NCBI RefSeq assembly: GCF_002746455.1
Contig: NZ_NWUW01000005.1
Location: 186,001 to 250,000 of the forward strand
DNA length: 64,000 nt
Source: Bacillus fungorum
GTDB taxonomy: Bacteria; Bacillota; Bacilli; Bacillales; Bacillaceae_G
Direction of reading: 5' to 3'
Shown here: one piece after another, positions 44,882 to 53,704 of the stretch
Numbering within the stretch: position 1 is the stretch's first letter
How the letters are laid out: every line of letters begins with the position of its first letter
Program-made: the position numbers and the translations under genes
Notes under the pieces: model-generated
Databases searched by the model: none
Told to the model about the DNA's origin: nothing
The model's input: the letters and a program-made list of their open reading frames with translations, nothing else

Positions 44882-46169
44882 TGAAATTGTATTATGGGAT
44901 TCACCTAATGGTGCCAGCATACCTGCTACTATTTCTAATGTGAATGAATTATCAGGATATATAAATATGTTGTCTCCAAAAGAAATAGGTCGAATAAATG
45001 TGTCTTTTGATGCTGGACTATTTGATATGGCAACTGAGTATACATGGAATAGGACAATAGCGGTATTAAGGGATAGAATTATGTCATTTGGAAAAGAATT
45101 TGTACTTGAAATGCTAGGACGTAATGAGGATAGCTTATCCGATTCAAATGATTTTCTATCGGATGTAGACATTATAAATTTAAGTGCTGATTTAGGCTTA
45201 ATTAATAAGACCGCTAAAATTTTATTTTTACAAAGTAGTGAGTTACTTAAGCATTATTTAAGAAGAGATGTTGAAGATGAGCTTGATATAACACAGGCAC
45301 AAGCATGCATAAAAAATTGTATTAAATATGTATTAGCAATGAGTGACGATGGTTTTAGTATATCCTTTACCAATTTTAGAGACACTCTTAGAAGAGAAAT
45401 TTTATCAGAAAGTCATGAGATATTTAAGTCTTTAATGAATAGTCCTTATTTTTATAAAAGAACAACAATGAGAACTTTGCTAAGTTTATCAAAATCCCAA
45501 AAGGCAGCAGAACTAGAAATTGTTCTTGCTAATATGGTAAGTATTATTCCGCGAATTTGGGGAGATTTGTTAACAGATGATCGTTATCCAATTGGTTTTG
45601 CATATGCAGAGGTTACTAATGCAGGAAACTTACAATTGGTAAGAGCGCTGAAATCTGTTTTGTTAAAGGTTAAAGGTTTCGACTATGTACCAGAAAGTTT
45701 AAGATCTAATACATTTATTGAAGCTGCAAATCATTTGCTAGAAGTGCATCAAGGAATGAATAATTTTTATAATGAACCAGCAGCAGCAAACTTACTTTTC
45801 AATTTAGGTAGTTCAATTCCTGTTCCGGCATTAGGGAAATGTATGACAGCTACTATAGCATGTAAAATAGGAAATAGTTGGGGTGTATCTTGGGATGCCC
45901 AAACATACATTGATTCAATCTTAGGTAACTTGACTGATGATAGATGGGAATATTACTTCAATAAAATCTTTATGGGTGATGAAACTATATTATTAAAACT
46001 TAGGGATAATGATGTAATTGAAAGATGGTGTGATTTTGTACAAATGTATGATTTACATAACAAAAATATAAAAGACCATCATGTCAGTCAATTGTTGCAA
46101 GCGAGTTCTAACAATCGTAAAAGAGCAGTCAGAGAAAAGGCTGAGCTCCTTTATGATAAGTTAAGATAA
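44874..46169 (+). CDS. Unrecognised 431-residue protein partnered with the DAC-like sensor
   Basis: I do not recognise this family. The N-terminal 55 residues look like a small beta-rich domain (NEIVLWDSPNGASIPATISN), and the rest is almost entirely helical, resembling a repeat solenoid; there are no membrane segments or obvious catalytic motifs. A TTG at 44874, preceded by GGGTGA and overlapping the upstream stop by 8 bp, is the likely start (GTG 44865 is possible). The overlap shows that the two proteins are made together and suggests that the upstream sensor controls this one. A terminator follows, so the pair is a discrete cargo module. Confidence 0.6.
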   Translation: MANEIVLWDSPNGASIPATISNVNELSGYINMLSPKEIGRINVSFDAGLFDMATEYTWNRTIAVLRDRIMSFGKEFVLEMLGRNEDSLSDSNDFLSDVDIINLSADLGLINKTAKILFLQSSELLKHYLRRDVEDELDITQAQACIKNCIKYVLAMSDDGFSISFTNFRDTLRREILSESHEIFKSLMNSPYFYKRTTMRTLLSLSKSQKAAELEIVLANMVSIIPRIWGDLLTDDRYPIGFAYAEVTNAGNLQLVRALKSVLLKVKGFDYVPESLRSNTFIEAANHLLEVHQGMNNFYNEPAAANLLFNLGSSIPVPALGKCMTATIACKIGNSWGVSWDAQTYIDSILGNLTDDRWEYYFNKIFMGDETILLKLRDNDVIERWCDFVQMYDLHNKNIKDHHVSQLLQASSNNRKRAVREKAELLYDKLR

Positions 46170-46181
46170 TAAATTATAAAA

Positions 46182-46219
46182 AATGTTAGAATCAATTTTG
46201 ATTCTAACGTTTTTTTATA
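46182..46219 (+). terminator. Terminator of the DAC-like cargo pair
   Basis: GTTAGAATCA / TGATTCTAAC stem with loop ATTT, followed by a T run. It isolates the cargo pair from the transposition operon. Confidence 0.8.
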
Positions 46220-46295
46220 ATTAAGGCTATTTGATGAGTATATCCATTGTATATAGAGACAATAATTTGAATATTGGAAATTAAGGAGGGGGAAA

Positions 46296-47603
46296 ATGAA
46301 CTTATCACCGAGGACGACTCTATATAGTTTGATTCCAAGAACGCCCTGCTTTGTTTATCAAGAATCATTGACAAGCTATATAATAAGGCTAGCGGAGGCG
46401 CATAGGATAGACGTAGGAGATTTAATATCGTATATAGTAGCACCTAACTTAAATAAAGCGTATTTAAATAATGGAATAGCCAGAGGTGGAAACAGATTTT
46501 ATGATGGCTCCCATTCTATTAATAGTATAGATAAAAGTTCAGCGGATGTATCTAATTGCTTACTTGTTCTTACTGGACAAGAATGTATAGATAGTTTGAC
46601 ATTATCTCCCCTTTCAAAGATGTTAAGTACAAAAATTTTAGTGAAAAAGAGTTTGTCTTGGTGTTCAAAATGCTTACAGTTTAAAGATTATTATCCTTTG
46701 ATATGGTGTGTGTCAATATATACTACCTGTACTATTCATTCAATTGCATTACAGGATAAATGTGAGTCGTGTAATAAAACTATTCCTTATTTACATAGGA
46801 AAAGCAAAGTAGGAATATGTCCGTATTGTCAAAAGAAACATTTCGGAGAACAAAATATTAAGCAGCCATCTGAAAAAGAAATATACATCTCTAAAGATTT
46901 GGAAAGAGTGTTTCTACATGTAAATCATGATCAAGTGTTTGATGGGAAAATAATTGTGGTAGATAGTATTAAGAAAATCATAAAAAATCAATTTGGGAAT
47001 ACGATCAATCATTTTGCAAAATACGTTGGAATACCCAAAACCACAATGTGGGATTGGTGTAATAGTAAGAGTAAACCCTCTTTAAATCAATTACTAGACA
47101 TAAGCTTTAAGCTAGGAATTAGTGTAATTGATTTTTATAGAAATATTGATACTAATAGAATTAAAATATCAAATAATCAAGGAGAATATAAACAAGTAAA
47201 GATAATAAGACAAAAACATAAACTAAGTGCAAATTATGTTAAGGTTTATTTATCTAGGGTTGAAAAGGAAAAGGATACTTACAGATCAATTGTTGAAATA
47301 GCTAAAAAATTAAATTGTAGTACTAAATATCTATATACAAACTTCCCAGACCATTGTGAAAGGATTTCTGCCAATAATAGGCGAATAAAAGATGATAAAG
47401 AAAAATTACTTATTCAGGAAAACAAAGATAGAATTGAGGAACAGTTTAAAAAAGAAATAGTTAACGGTTATATGCCTACTAGAAAAAAAATTGAAGAAGC
47501 TTTAAAAATGCGATGTATTTTTAAAAATAGGACGTATAGAAGTTACTATTTCAAGTTATGTACAGATTACTCTTTCATAAGAAAGGGAGTGCAATCTAAA
47601 TGA
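46296..47603 (+). CDS. tniQ: TniQ/TnsD-family target selector 1
   Basis: The 435-residue protein begins with a TniQ domain (QESLTSYIIRLAEAHRI.. ) and zinc ligands SWCSKC, CTIHSIALQDKCESCNK and GICPYCQKKHF. Next comes an Xre-like HTH (NHFAKYVGIPKTTMWDWCNS with KPSLNQLLDISFKLGI), then C-terminal helical repeats of TnsD type. TniQ/TnsD proteins recruit the transposase to a chosen DNA target. It is the first gene of the transposition operon, with ribosome-binding site AAGGAGGGG, and its stop overlaps the tnsAB start. Confidence 0.88.
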   Translation: MNLSPRTTLYSLIPRTPCFVYQESLTSYIIRLAEAHRIDVGDLISYIVAPNLNKAYLNNGIARGGNRFYDGSHSINSIDKSSADVSNCLLVLTGQECIDSLTLSPLSKMLSTKILVKKSLSWCSKCLQFKDYYPLIWCVSIYTTCTIHSIALQDKCESCNKTIPYLHRKSKVGICPYCQKKHFGEQNIKQPSEKEIYISKDLERVFLHVNHDQVFDGKIIVVDSIKKIIKNQFGNTINHFAKYVGIPKTTMWDWCNSKSKPSLNQLLDISFKLGISVIDFYRNIDTNRIKISNNQGEYKQVKIIRQKHKLSANYVKVYLSRVEKEKDTYRSIVEIAKKLNCSTKYLYTNFPDHCERISANNRRIKDDKEKLLIQENKDRIEEQFKKEIVNGYMPTRKKIEEALKMRCIFKNRTYRSYYFKLCTDYSFIRKGVQSK

Positions 47604-50233
47604 TGGATGAAGAACAGTTGATAGAATGGTTTAAAGCGAATAGTATATCAAGTCAAGCGCAAGAACTGATAAATGAAATAAGGTTATCAGAACCGTTTAG
47701 GAAGGTTCAAGGTGGTCGAGGGAATGTGTCAGGTTCTTATCCGAGTAGAAAAATGGGCTTTACTGTGCAATTTGAAAGTCATACTGTTGAATTACCAGCT
47801 ATTTATGAAATGGAATACGATCCGTCTGTACTGGAATATTATGATCAACCAAATCAAATTTATATGGAATATAAATCGAAGTCCGGGAGAAAAATTAGTC
47901 ATAATTATACCCCGGACTTTTTTGTTATAAAGGAACAACAAGTTGGTTGGGAAGAATGGAAAACAGAAGAAGAATTAATAAAGTTATCCACAAAATCTCC
48001 TAATAGGTATGTAAAAGATGAGTGTAATAAATGGCGGTGCCCACCTGGAGAAAGCTACGCTGCGAGATTCGGGCTAAGTTTCAATGTTAGAAGTTCTAAA
48101 GAAATTAATTGGGTATTTCAGAGAAATATCAAATTAATTGAAGAGTATCTAAAGAACTCTTATATAGGATTAATATCTAAAGAGAAAATACAAGTTGCGA
48201 AGGAACAAGTTAAACAAAATTTTGGAATAACGTTTAAAGAATTATTAGAGAACAACACCTTGTTTAATTCTGAACATTTGCACATTTTGATTGCTGAAGG
48301 TATTTTGTATGTTAATCTTCGACAAGTTAACTTGATAGAGCAAGAAAAGGTGCATATCTTCATAGATGAAAGTATGTCGCGTATATACAATGAAATGTTT
48401 ACTGAAGATCAAGTGAAGACAAAACATACTAACAGTAGGTCTTTGGGTTTAACGGAAGGTGACAAATTCTGGTGGGATAATCGGTTATATAGAATCGATA
48501 ACTTTGGAGGATTTACAATTTCAGCGGTAGACGAAGAAAACCGAATGGTTAATATTACTGTAGAAAATATGAGAAAGCTCTTAGAGAAAAAGATTGTTAA
48601 GTTAGCTAATATAGAAGAACTAATAATTGATAATAAGTTGATTGAATGTAAACGATCAATTTTGGAATGCGCGTCAATTGCTGACGTAGAAGAAGCCTAT
48701 AAAAGATATCGGATAATTATGGGGGAAATTGACCATGATTACAGTGCGAAAACGATTCAACGATGGGAAAAAGCTTTTGAAGAAGGGAAAAAAATTTATG
48801 GAAATGGCTTCTTGGGGTTAATATCCAATAAGAAAAATAGAGGGAATAGAAATAAAAAGATTGATTTGAGGGTTGATGAATTACTTGAAGAGTTAATTAC
48901 TAATTATTATCTCTCATATAAACAAGTTAATATGAGATCGGTGTATAACTTATTAGAAGATGAATGTAGAAAACTTGGATTGTCATGCCCTAGCTATGTT
49001 ACTTTTACTAAACGAATTGGTAAATTGCCTAGTATTACAAAAGAAAATGAAAGAAAAGGAAAACGATCAGCCTATCAGGTAAAACATTGGTATTTGGAGC
49101 AGCATACACCGAGGCATGGAGATGTCCCGTTTGAGATTGCTCATATTGATCATACGGAATTAGATATTGAATTAGTCCTTGCTAATTCAAATAACAAATA
49201 TACATTGAGGCCATATTTGACGCTCTTAATTGACGCATATTCAAGAACAATACTTGCGCATTATTTAACATTTGATTTTCCAAGTTTCCGCTCAAATATG
49301 ATGATTTTAAGAGAATGTGTTAGGAAGCATAATCAATTACCTAGAACCCTGGTTGTTGACGGTGGGAAAGAATTTCATAGTAAATATTTTGACTTGTTAT
49401 GTGCTCAATTTGAAATAACAAAAAAGAACAGGCCGCCGGCACAGGCGAGATTCGGATCGATAATTGAGAGATTGTTTGGTACAACAAATACAAAATTTAT
49501 ACACAACCTTCAAGGTAACACACAGCTTACTAAAGAGGTAAGGAGAGTTACTAAGAGCGTGAATCCAAAAGAACATGCAATCTGGACATTGCCAACATTA
49601 GAAAAGATGTTTCATAAGTGGATTGATTATTATCAGTCCCAGCTACATTCAAGTTTGAATATGACACCACAAGAACAATTTGAACATGGAATGTCTATAG
49701 GTGGGAGTAGGAAATTAAATTTTATTGATTATGATGAGAGTTTTATTTTAGCAACATTACCATCTACCCCTCGTGGAAAAGGACTAGTACAGGTGGGAAG
49801 AGGGATTGTATTCAATAACATTTGGTATTGGAATGATGAGCTTCGTTCATGTGAGAGAGAAAAGATAGAACTTAAATATGACCCGTTTAATGTAGGTATT
49901 CTTTATGCTTATGTTAATAACAAATGGATAAAATGCATTTCGGAATATTACTATTTGTTAAATGGAAAAACTCATAAAGAATTGCAAGTTATTACAGAAG
50001 AAATTAGGTGCAAATATAAAAATAAAAAGAGTATAACAGTTAGGGATATAGCATCTTTTATGAACAATATCGAAGAACATGAAAAAATTATAAAACAATC
50101 AATGAAAGATAAGGAAAATTTGAGAGTTGAGCAAATAATTACAAGTCAAACGCAACAATGTCGAACCGATATGACCGTACAAAACGAAATTGACCTTGGT
50201 AATATTCCAAATTTTGAAGTATATGAAAAATAG
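47600..50233 (+). CDS. tnsAB: TnsA-TnsB fusion transposase
   Basis: The single 877-residue protein joins both strand-cleaving activities of Tn7. Residues about 45-190 are a TnsA-like restriction-endonuclease domain with E59 (FESHTVE), D106 (NYTPDFFVI) and E119-W-K121 (GWEEWK). The following part is a TnsB/Mu-type integrase with DDE residues D517 (AHIDHTELD), D587 (VVDGGKEFHS) and E623 (IIERLFGTTN), spaced D-70-D-35-E, and a C-terminal beta-barrel region. Separate TnsA and TnsB are the rule in classical Tn7; natural fusions are known in some lineages, including CRISPR-associated ones. All catalytic residues are intact. Confidence 0.93.
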   Translation: MMDEEQLIEWFKANSISSQAQELINEIRLSEPFRKVQGGRGNVSGSYPSRKMGFTVQFESHTVELPAIYEMEYDPSVLEYYDQPNQIYMEYKSKSGRKISHNYTPDFFVIKEQQVGWEEWKTEEELIKLSTKSPNRYVKDECNKWRCPPGESYAARFGLSFNVRSSKEINWVFQRNIKLIEEYLKNSYIGLISKEKIQVAKEQVKQNFGITFKELLENNTLFNSEHLHILIAEGILYVNLRQVNLIEQEKVHIFIDESMSRIYNEMFTEDQVKTKHTNSRSLGLTEGDKFWWDNRLYRIDNFGGFTISAVDEENRMVNITVENMRKLLEKKIVKLANIEELIIDNKLIECKRSILECASIADVEEAYKRYRIIMGEIDHDYSAKTIQRWEKAFEEGKKIYGNGFLGLISNKKNRGNRNKKIDLRVDELLEELITNYYLSYKQVNMRSVYNLLEDECRKLGLSCPSYVTFTKRIGKLPSITKENERKGKRSAYQVKHWYLEQHTPRHGDVPFEIAHIDHTELDIELVLANSNNKYTLRPYLTLLIDAYSRTILAHYLTFDFPSFRSNMMILRECVRKHNQLPRTLVVDGGKEFHSKYFDLLCAQFEITKKNRPPAQARFGSIIERLFGTTNTKFIHNLQGNTQLTKEVRRVTKSVNPKEHAIWTLPTLEKMFHKWIDYYQSQLHSSLNMTPQEQFEHGMSIGGSRKLNFIDYDESFILATLPSTPRGKGLVQVGRGIVFNNIWYWNDELRSCEREKIELKYDPFNVGILYAYVNNKWIKCISEYYYLLNGKTHKELQVITEEIRCKYKNKKSITVRDIASFMNNIEEHEKIIKQSMKDKENLRVEQIITSQTQQCRTDMTVQNEIDLGNIPNFEVYEK

Positions 50234-50253
50234 TGATTAAGGGGGTGAGCAAG

Positions 50254-51369
50254 ATGTATCAAAACAACGAATTCAATATATCAATTAAGGAAGAGTTGGA
50301 AAGGTTTAAAAATCTTCGGATTTTACATCCTAAGATGGAAGAGTTACTTATTAAACTAAAAACATTAATTGAATTACCAGGAGGAAATGAAATTATTATT
50401 CTTATGGGGCCTTCCGGTGTAGGGAAATCAACTTTAATAGAGGAATTACAAAAGAGGATCATCAAGAGCCTTATTAAGGAGCTGGAAGAAAATAAATCGA
50501 AATTACCGTTGGTAACAGTTGAGTTGGTTTCTCCAGATAGTGGTTTATTCAATTGGAAAGACTTTTATATTCGAACTTTAGAAGTAATGCATGAGCCATT
50601 AATTCACAATAAAATACTATATAAAACAAACGAAGAACAAAATTCCAATAAGCGATTAGTTCGTAGTCATAGTCCTCGTACAGCACCTGAGTTGCGAAAA
50701 TCGATTGAAAATGCATTTTATTATAGAGAACCAAAAGTATTTATAATTGATGAAGCTCAACATTTTACCAAGATGGCCTCTGGAAAGCGTTTTAAAGATC
50801 AATTAGATACTTTGAAATCCCTATCGAACTTAACACAGATACCACAATTATTGGTGGGAACTTATGAATTAAAAGATTTTGTAAATTTGAATGGTCAACT
50901 TGCTAGAAGAACTATGGATGTACACTTTTCAAGATATGATATAAATATTGATAATGACCTTAATAATTATATTGGAATCATCAATGGTCTTTTGGGTAGA
51001 ATCCCTATTCAAGTATCGAATGAGATAATTAATGAGTATGAATATTTATATGAAAGAACGTTAGGTTGTGTGGGCATACTAAAGGATTGGTTAGTACGCG
51101 CATTAAAAATTTCTTTAGAGGAAAACAGTGATGTATTCACATTACAGCACTTGGAAAGAACAGCTCTATCAATTAATAAAATTTCCAAGTTGCTAGATGA
51201 AATCATGTTGGGTGAATCTCTTTTTATTGAAAGAAAAGAAACAATAAAAGAGATTAGAAATAAATTGGGTATAGCAGTGGAACCTTCATCCGTTAACAAA
51301 GGTACTAGGGCAAGAGGAGTTGGTGTAAGGAAACCAATTCGTGATAAAGTAGGCAGGGAACTACAATGA
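50254..51369 (+). CDS. tnsC: TnsC-like AAA+ ATPase
   Basis: The 371-residue ATPase has Walker A GPSGVGKST (residues 52-60) and Walker B FIIDEAQH (D166-E167), as in TnsC/TniB regulators that link the target selector to the TnsAB transposase. ARRTMDVHFSRYDI lies where the sensor/arginine region is expected. The ATG at 50254 is chosen, with AAGGGGGTGAG upstream; GTG 50233 would overlap the tnsAB stop. It overlaps tniQ2 by 4 bp. Confidence 0.92.
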   Translation: MYQNNEFNISIKEELERFKNLRILHPKMEELLIKLKTLIELPGGNEIIILMGPSGVGKSTLIEELQKRIIKSLIKELEENKSKLPLVTVELVSPDSGLFNWKDFYIRTLEVMHEPLIHNKILYKTNEEQNSNKRLVRSHSPRTAPELRKSIENAFYYREPKVFIIDEAQHFTKMASGKRFKDQLDTLKSLSNLTQIPQLLVGTYELKDFVNLNGQLARRTMDVHFSRYDINIDNDLNNYIGIINGLLGRIPIQVSNEIINEYEYLYERTLGCVGILKDWLVRALKISLEENSDVFTLQHLERTALSINKISKLLDEIMLGESLFIERKETIKEIRNKLGIAVEPSSVNKGTRARGVGVRKPIRDKVGRELQ

Positions 51370-52892
51370 AGCATAGTATTATAAAGGAAAAAGCAGATGA
51401 GATTATTCTTTCACAAAGAAGTTTACTGTATGGATTGGAACCGTTAGAAAGAGGAAATGTACAGGTAGAATGTTTAAGTAGTTATATCTGCCGGCTAGCA
51501 TGTGCTCATAATATTAGTGTTGGAGCATTATTTACAGAATATATTTATCCGAGAATGCAAAGTTATTCATATTTTAAAAAAAATATTAATCATCAAAAAC
51601 TTTTAGATGGGAGTACAGTTAATCACATAGGAACTATTGCACAAAATCTAATAGATATCATTGAGTCACTTACCGATATAAAAAGATTAGATGAAATCTC
51701 CTTATTGAATTGGAATGGTATTTTGAACAAGCGTTCAGCTATTATTAATTCTAAGAAACGATGGTGCCCTAATTGTATTAGTGAATGGGCTTTGAATCAT
51801 AAACCTATTTATGAACCACTATTATGGCACTTAAAAGAATTAAAGATATGTTCAATTCACAAAATGCCTTTACAAGATGAATGTGATGAATGTGGAAGAA
51901 CATCTCCATATTTTACTGCTAAAATCAAACTTGGATTTTGTTCATACTGTAATGCATTTTTGGGGCAGGAACATATTAAGAGGAATAAGGAATCACTTAC
52001 TAACAGAGAAAAATATTTCTTGAGTGGATACTCTGAACTTCTTACTATGAACCATTCCATTAATGGTTTTCCTACTACTCATTCTGTAAGGAAGTTCTTT
52101 AAGTATCTTAAAGAAAATAATCATAAAATCTCTTTTAAAGCATTTTCCGATAATTTAAATGCATTTAATAATAAGAGAATTGGAACTTGGTTTGCTAATC
52201 AACATCTGCCACCATTAGAATTTTGGAGTAGGATATCTGAAATAACAAATATACCTATTCATTCTCTTCTTATGGAAAAAAACAATTATGATGTGTTAAT
52301 GCCCTATCTTCAAAGGAAAACTAGAAAGAAAGTAGAGCCTTGGCCGGATATCGAGAACACTCAACAAATATTGTTAGATTACATTAAGAAAGATAATAAT
52401 AGTTTGAATTTTACCGAGGTAGCAGAGTCTTTAGGATTGAACAGAAAGAGTGTTGAATATCATTTTCCAGAATTAATATCTATTATTGTTGAAAGGAATA
52501 AATTATATAGAGATAATGAAAGGGATTTTAATCAAGAGAGGATAAAATTAAAATTAGAAAATATACTAAAGGATCCTTTCATGAATAAGATTAGTTTGAA
52601 GAAAACTTTGATGCTGCTTGAAGTTAGCTACAAAGTAGCGAGAAGGTTATATCCTGAATTATGCGATGAAATTATCAAAAGACATAAGATCTATAAGACG
52701 AAGGTTAAGAATGAACGTATCAAAAGAGATAAAACGGATATAAAGGAGATAATTTATAGTTACCATAATAGGGGTGTTTATCCTTCTGACACATTAATTT
52801 GCAAAGTATTTCCCCGTGCTATTATCTTTAAGCAGAAATATTATCGAGATTTTAGGAATGAGGTGAGAAAAGAATTGGGTTATGACTTATAA
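51366..52892 (+). CDS. tniQ: TniQ/TnsD-family target selector 2
   Basis: The 508-residue protein is a second, longer TniQ/TnsD protein: LSSYICRLACAHNISVGALF in the TniQ core, zinc ligands RWCPNC, CSIHKMPLQDECDECGR and GFCSYCNAF, an Xre-like middle part, then TnsD-type repeats such as TEVAESLGLNRKSVEYHFPE and KTLMLLEVSYKVARRLYPEL. Its length and C-terminal repeats favour it as the sequence-specific selector for the ssrA-adjacent site, but tniQ1 has similar parts, so which one does this is open. Last gene of the operon. Confidence 0.88.
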   Translation: MKHSIIKEKADEIILSQRSLLYGLEPLERGNVQVECLSSYICRLACAHNISVGALFTEYIYPRMQSYSYFKKNINHQKLLDGSTVNHIGTIAQNLIDIIESLTDIKRLDEISLLNWNGILNKRSAIINSKKRWCPNCISEWALNHKPIYEPLLWHLKELKICSIHKMPLQDECDECGRTSPYFTAKIKLGFCSYCNAFLGQEHIKRNKESLTNREKYFLSGYSELLTMNHSINGFPTTHSVRKFFKYLKENNHKISFKAFSDNLNAFNNKRIGTWFANQHLPPLEFWSRISEITNIPIHSLLMEKNNYDVLMPYLQRKTRKKVEPWPDIENTQQILLDYIKKDNNSLNFTEVAESLGLNRKSVEYHFPELISIIVERNKLYRDNERDFNQERIKLKLENILKDPFMNKISLKKTLMLLEVSYKVARRLYPELCDEIIKRHKIYKTKVKNERIKRDKTDIKEIIYSYHNRGVYPSDTLICKVFPRAIIFKQKYYRDFRNEVRKELGYDL

Positions 52893-52963
52893 AATATATC
52901 AAAAAATGAAATGTAAGACAGTGTGTAATTAATTAGGGTTTGAAAAACAAATAAAATCACTTA

Positions 52964-52993
52964 TTGGAATTTAAGGTATGTGTAATATATAAT
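52964..52993 (+). promoter_or_regulatory. Promoter of the PD-(D/E)XK-like cargo gene
   Basis: TTGGAA (52964-52969), 18-bp spacer, TATAAT (52988-52993), 40 bp before the start codon; it separates this cargo gene from the transposition operon. Confidence 0.55.
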
Positions 52994-53032
52994 TTAAATG
53001 TTAATTAGCGGTGAATTTATAGGGAGGATTTT

Positions 53033-53704
53033 ATGTTTGTCACAGAAGAAGCTTTAATTAAGAGACTAAAGCATGAATATAAAAAGAAACTATTTTTTGA
53101 AGAAATTGGTGGTGGTTATGGAATTGCAGATCTTATTGTCATTAAGAATAAAACTGAATTTCTACGATTTTTAGAAAGTAGAAATGGTGTTCATTTCCAA
53201 AGTAATGAACAAATTAAAATTTTTATGTATTTATGGAAAAAGAGAAAAGGTGTAAGTTTTGAGGAAATATTGTCTAATCATTATATACCTGCTGAGAAGT
53301 TAAAATATAAAATACTAAAATATCTAGTGAGTATTGAAGCAGTGACTTTAAGAGAGGGGAAATATTTTCGGAATAAGTCGTTTAATATTTTTTCTGCAGA
53401 TATGGTTGCAATTGAAGGGAAACTAAGTAATTGGCAATCAGGTCTTGCTCAAGCTATTAGATACCAAAGGTTTGCTCGGAGTACATATGTTGCTTTAGAT
53501 GTAGATTATATCCATAGAGTAGATCTAAATGAATTTAAAAAATATAATGTAGGTTTAATCTCAGTGGGGTCTAAAGTACAAGTTTTAAATAAGCCTCATA
53601 TAAAACAACCTTTAGACCCAGTAATGAGATATAGAATTGCAGAAAATATTATACAGGCTTCCAGTAGCTTAAATACTGGACGGTTGAGGAAGATCCATAT
53701 TTGA
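53033..53704 (+). CDS. PD-(D/E)XK nuclease-like protein with winged-helix insert, transposon cargo
   Basis: The 223-residue protein shows a pattern consistent with the restriction-endonuclease fold: FFEEIGGGYGIADLIVI (D33) near the start, then ADMVAIEGKLSNWQSGLAQA (D123, E128-x-K130, followed by Gln residues) and a closing YVALDVDYI strand. Residues about 52-110, between the two halves, look like a winged helix. Ribosome-binding site AGGGAGG; own promoter. Its 3' end overlaps the convergent kinase gene by 36 bp. Alternatives are an Holliday-junction-type or defence nuclease; the target is unknown. Confidence 0.55.
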   Translation: MFVTEEALIKRLKHEYKKKLFFEEIGGGYGIADLIVIKNKTEFLRFLESRNGVHFQSNEQIKIFMYLWKKRKGVSFEEILSNHYIPAEKLKYKILKYLVSIEAVTLREGKYFRNKSFNIFSADMVAIEGKLSNWQSGLAQAIRYQRFARSTYVALDVDYIHRVDLNEFKKYNVGLISVGSKVQVLNKPHIKQPLDPVMRYRIAENIIQASSSLNTGRLRKIHI

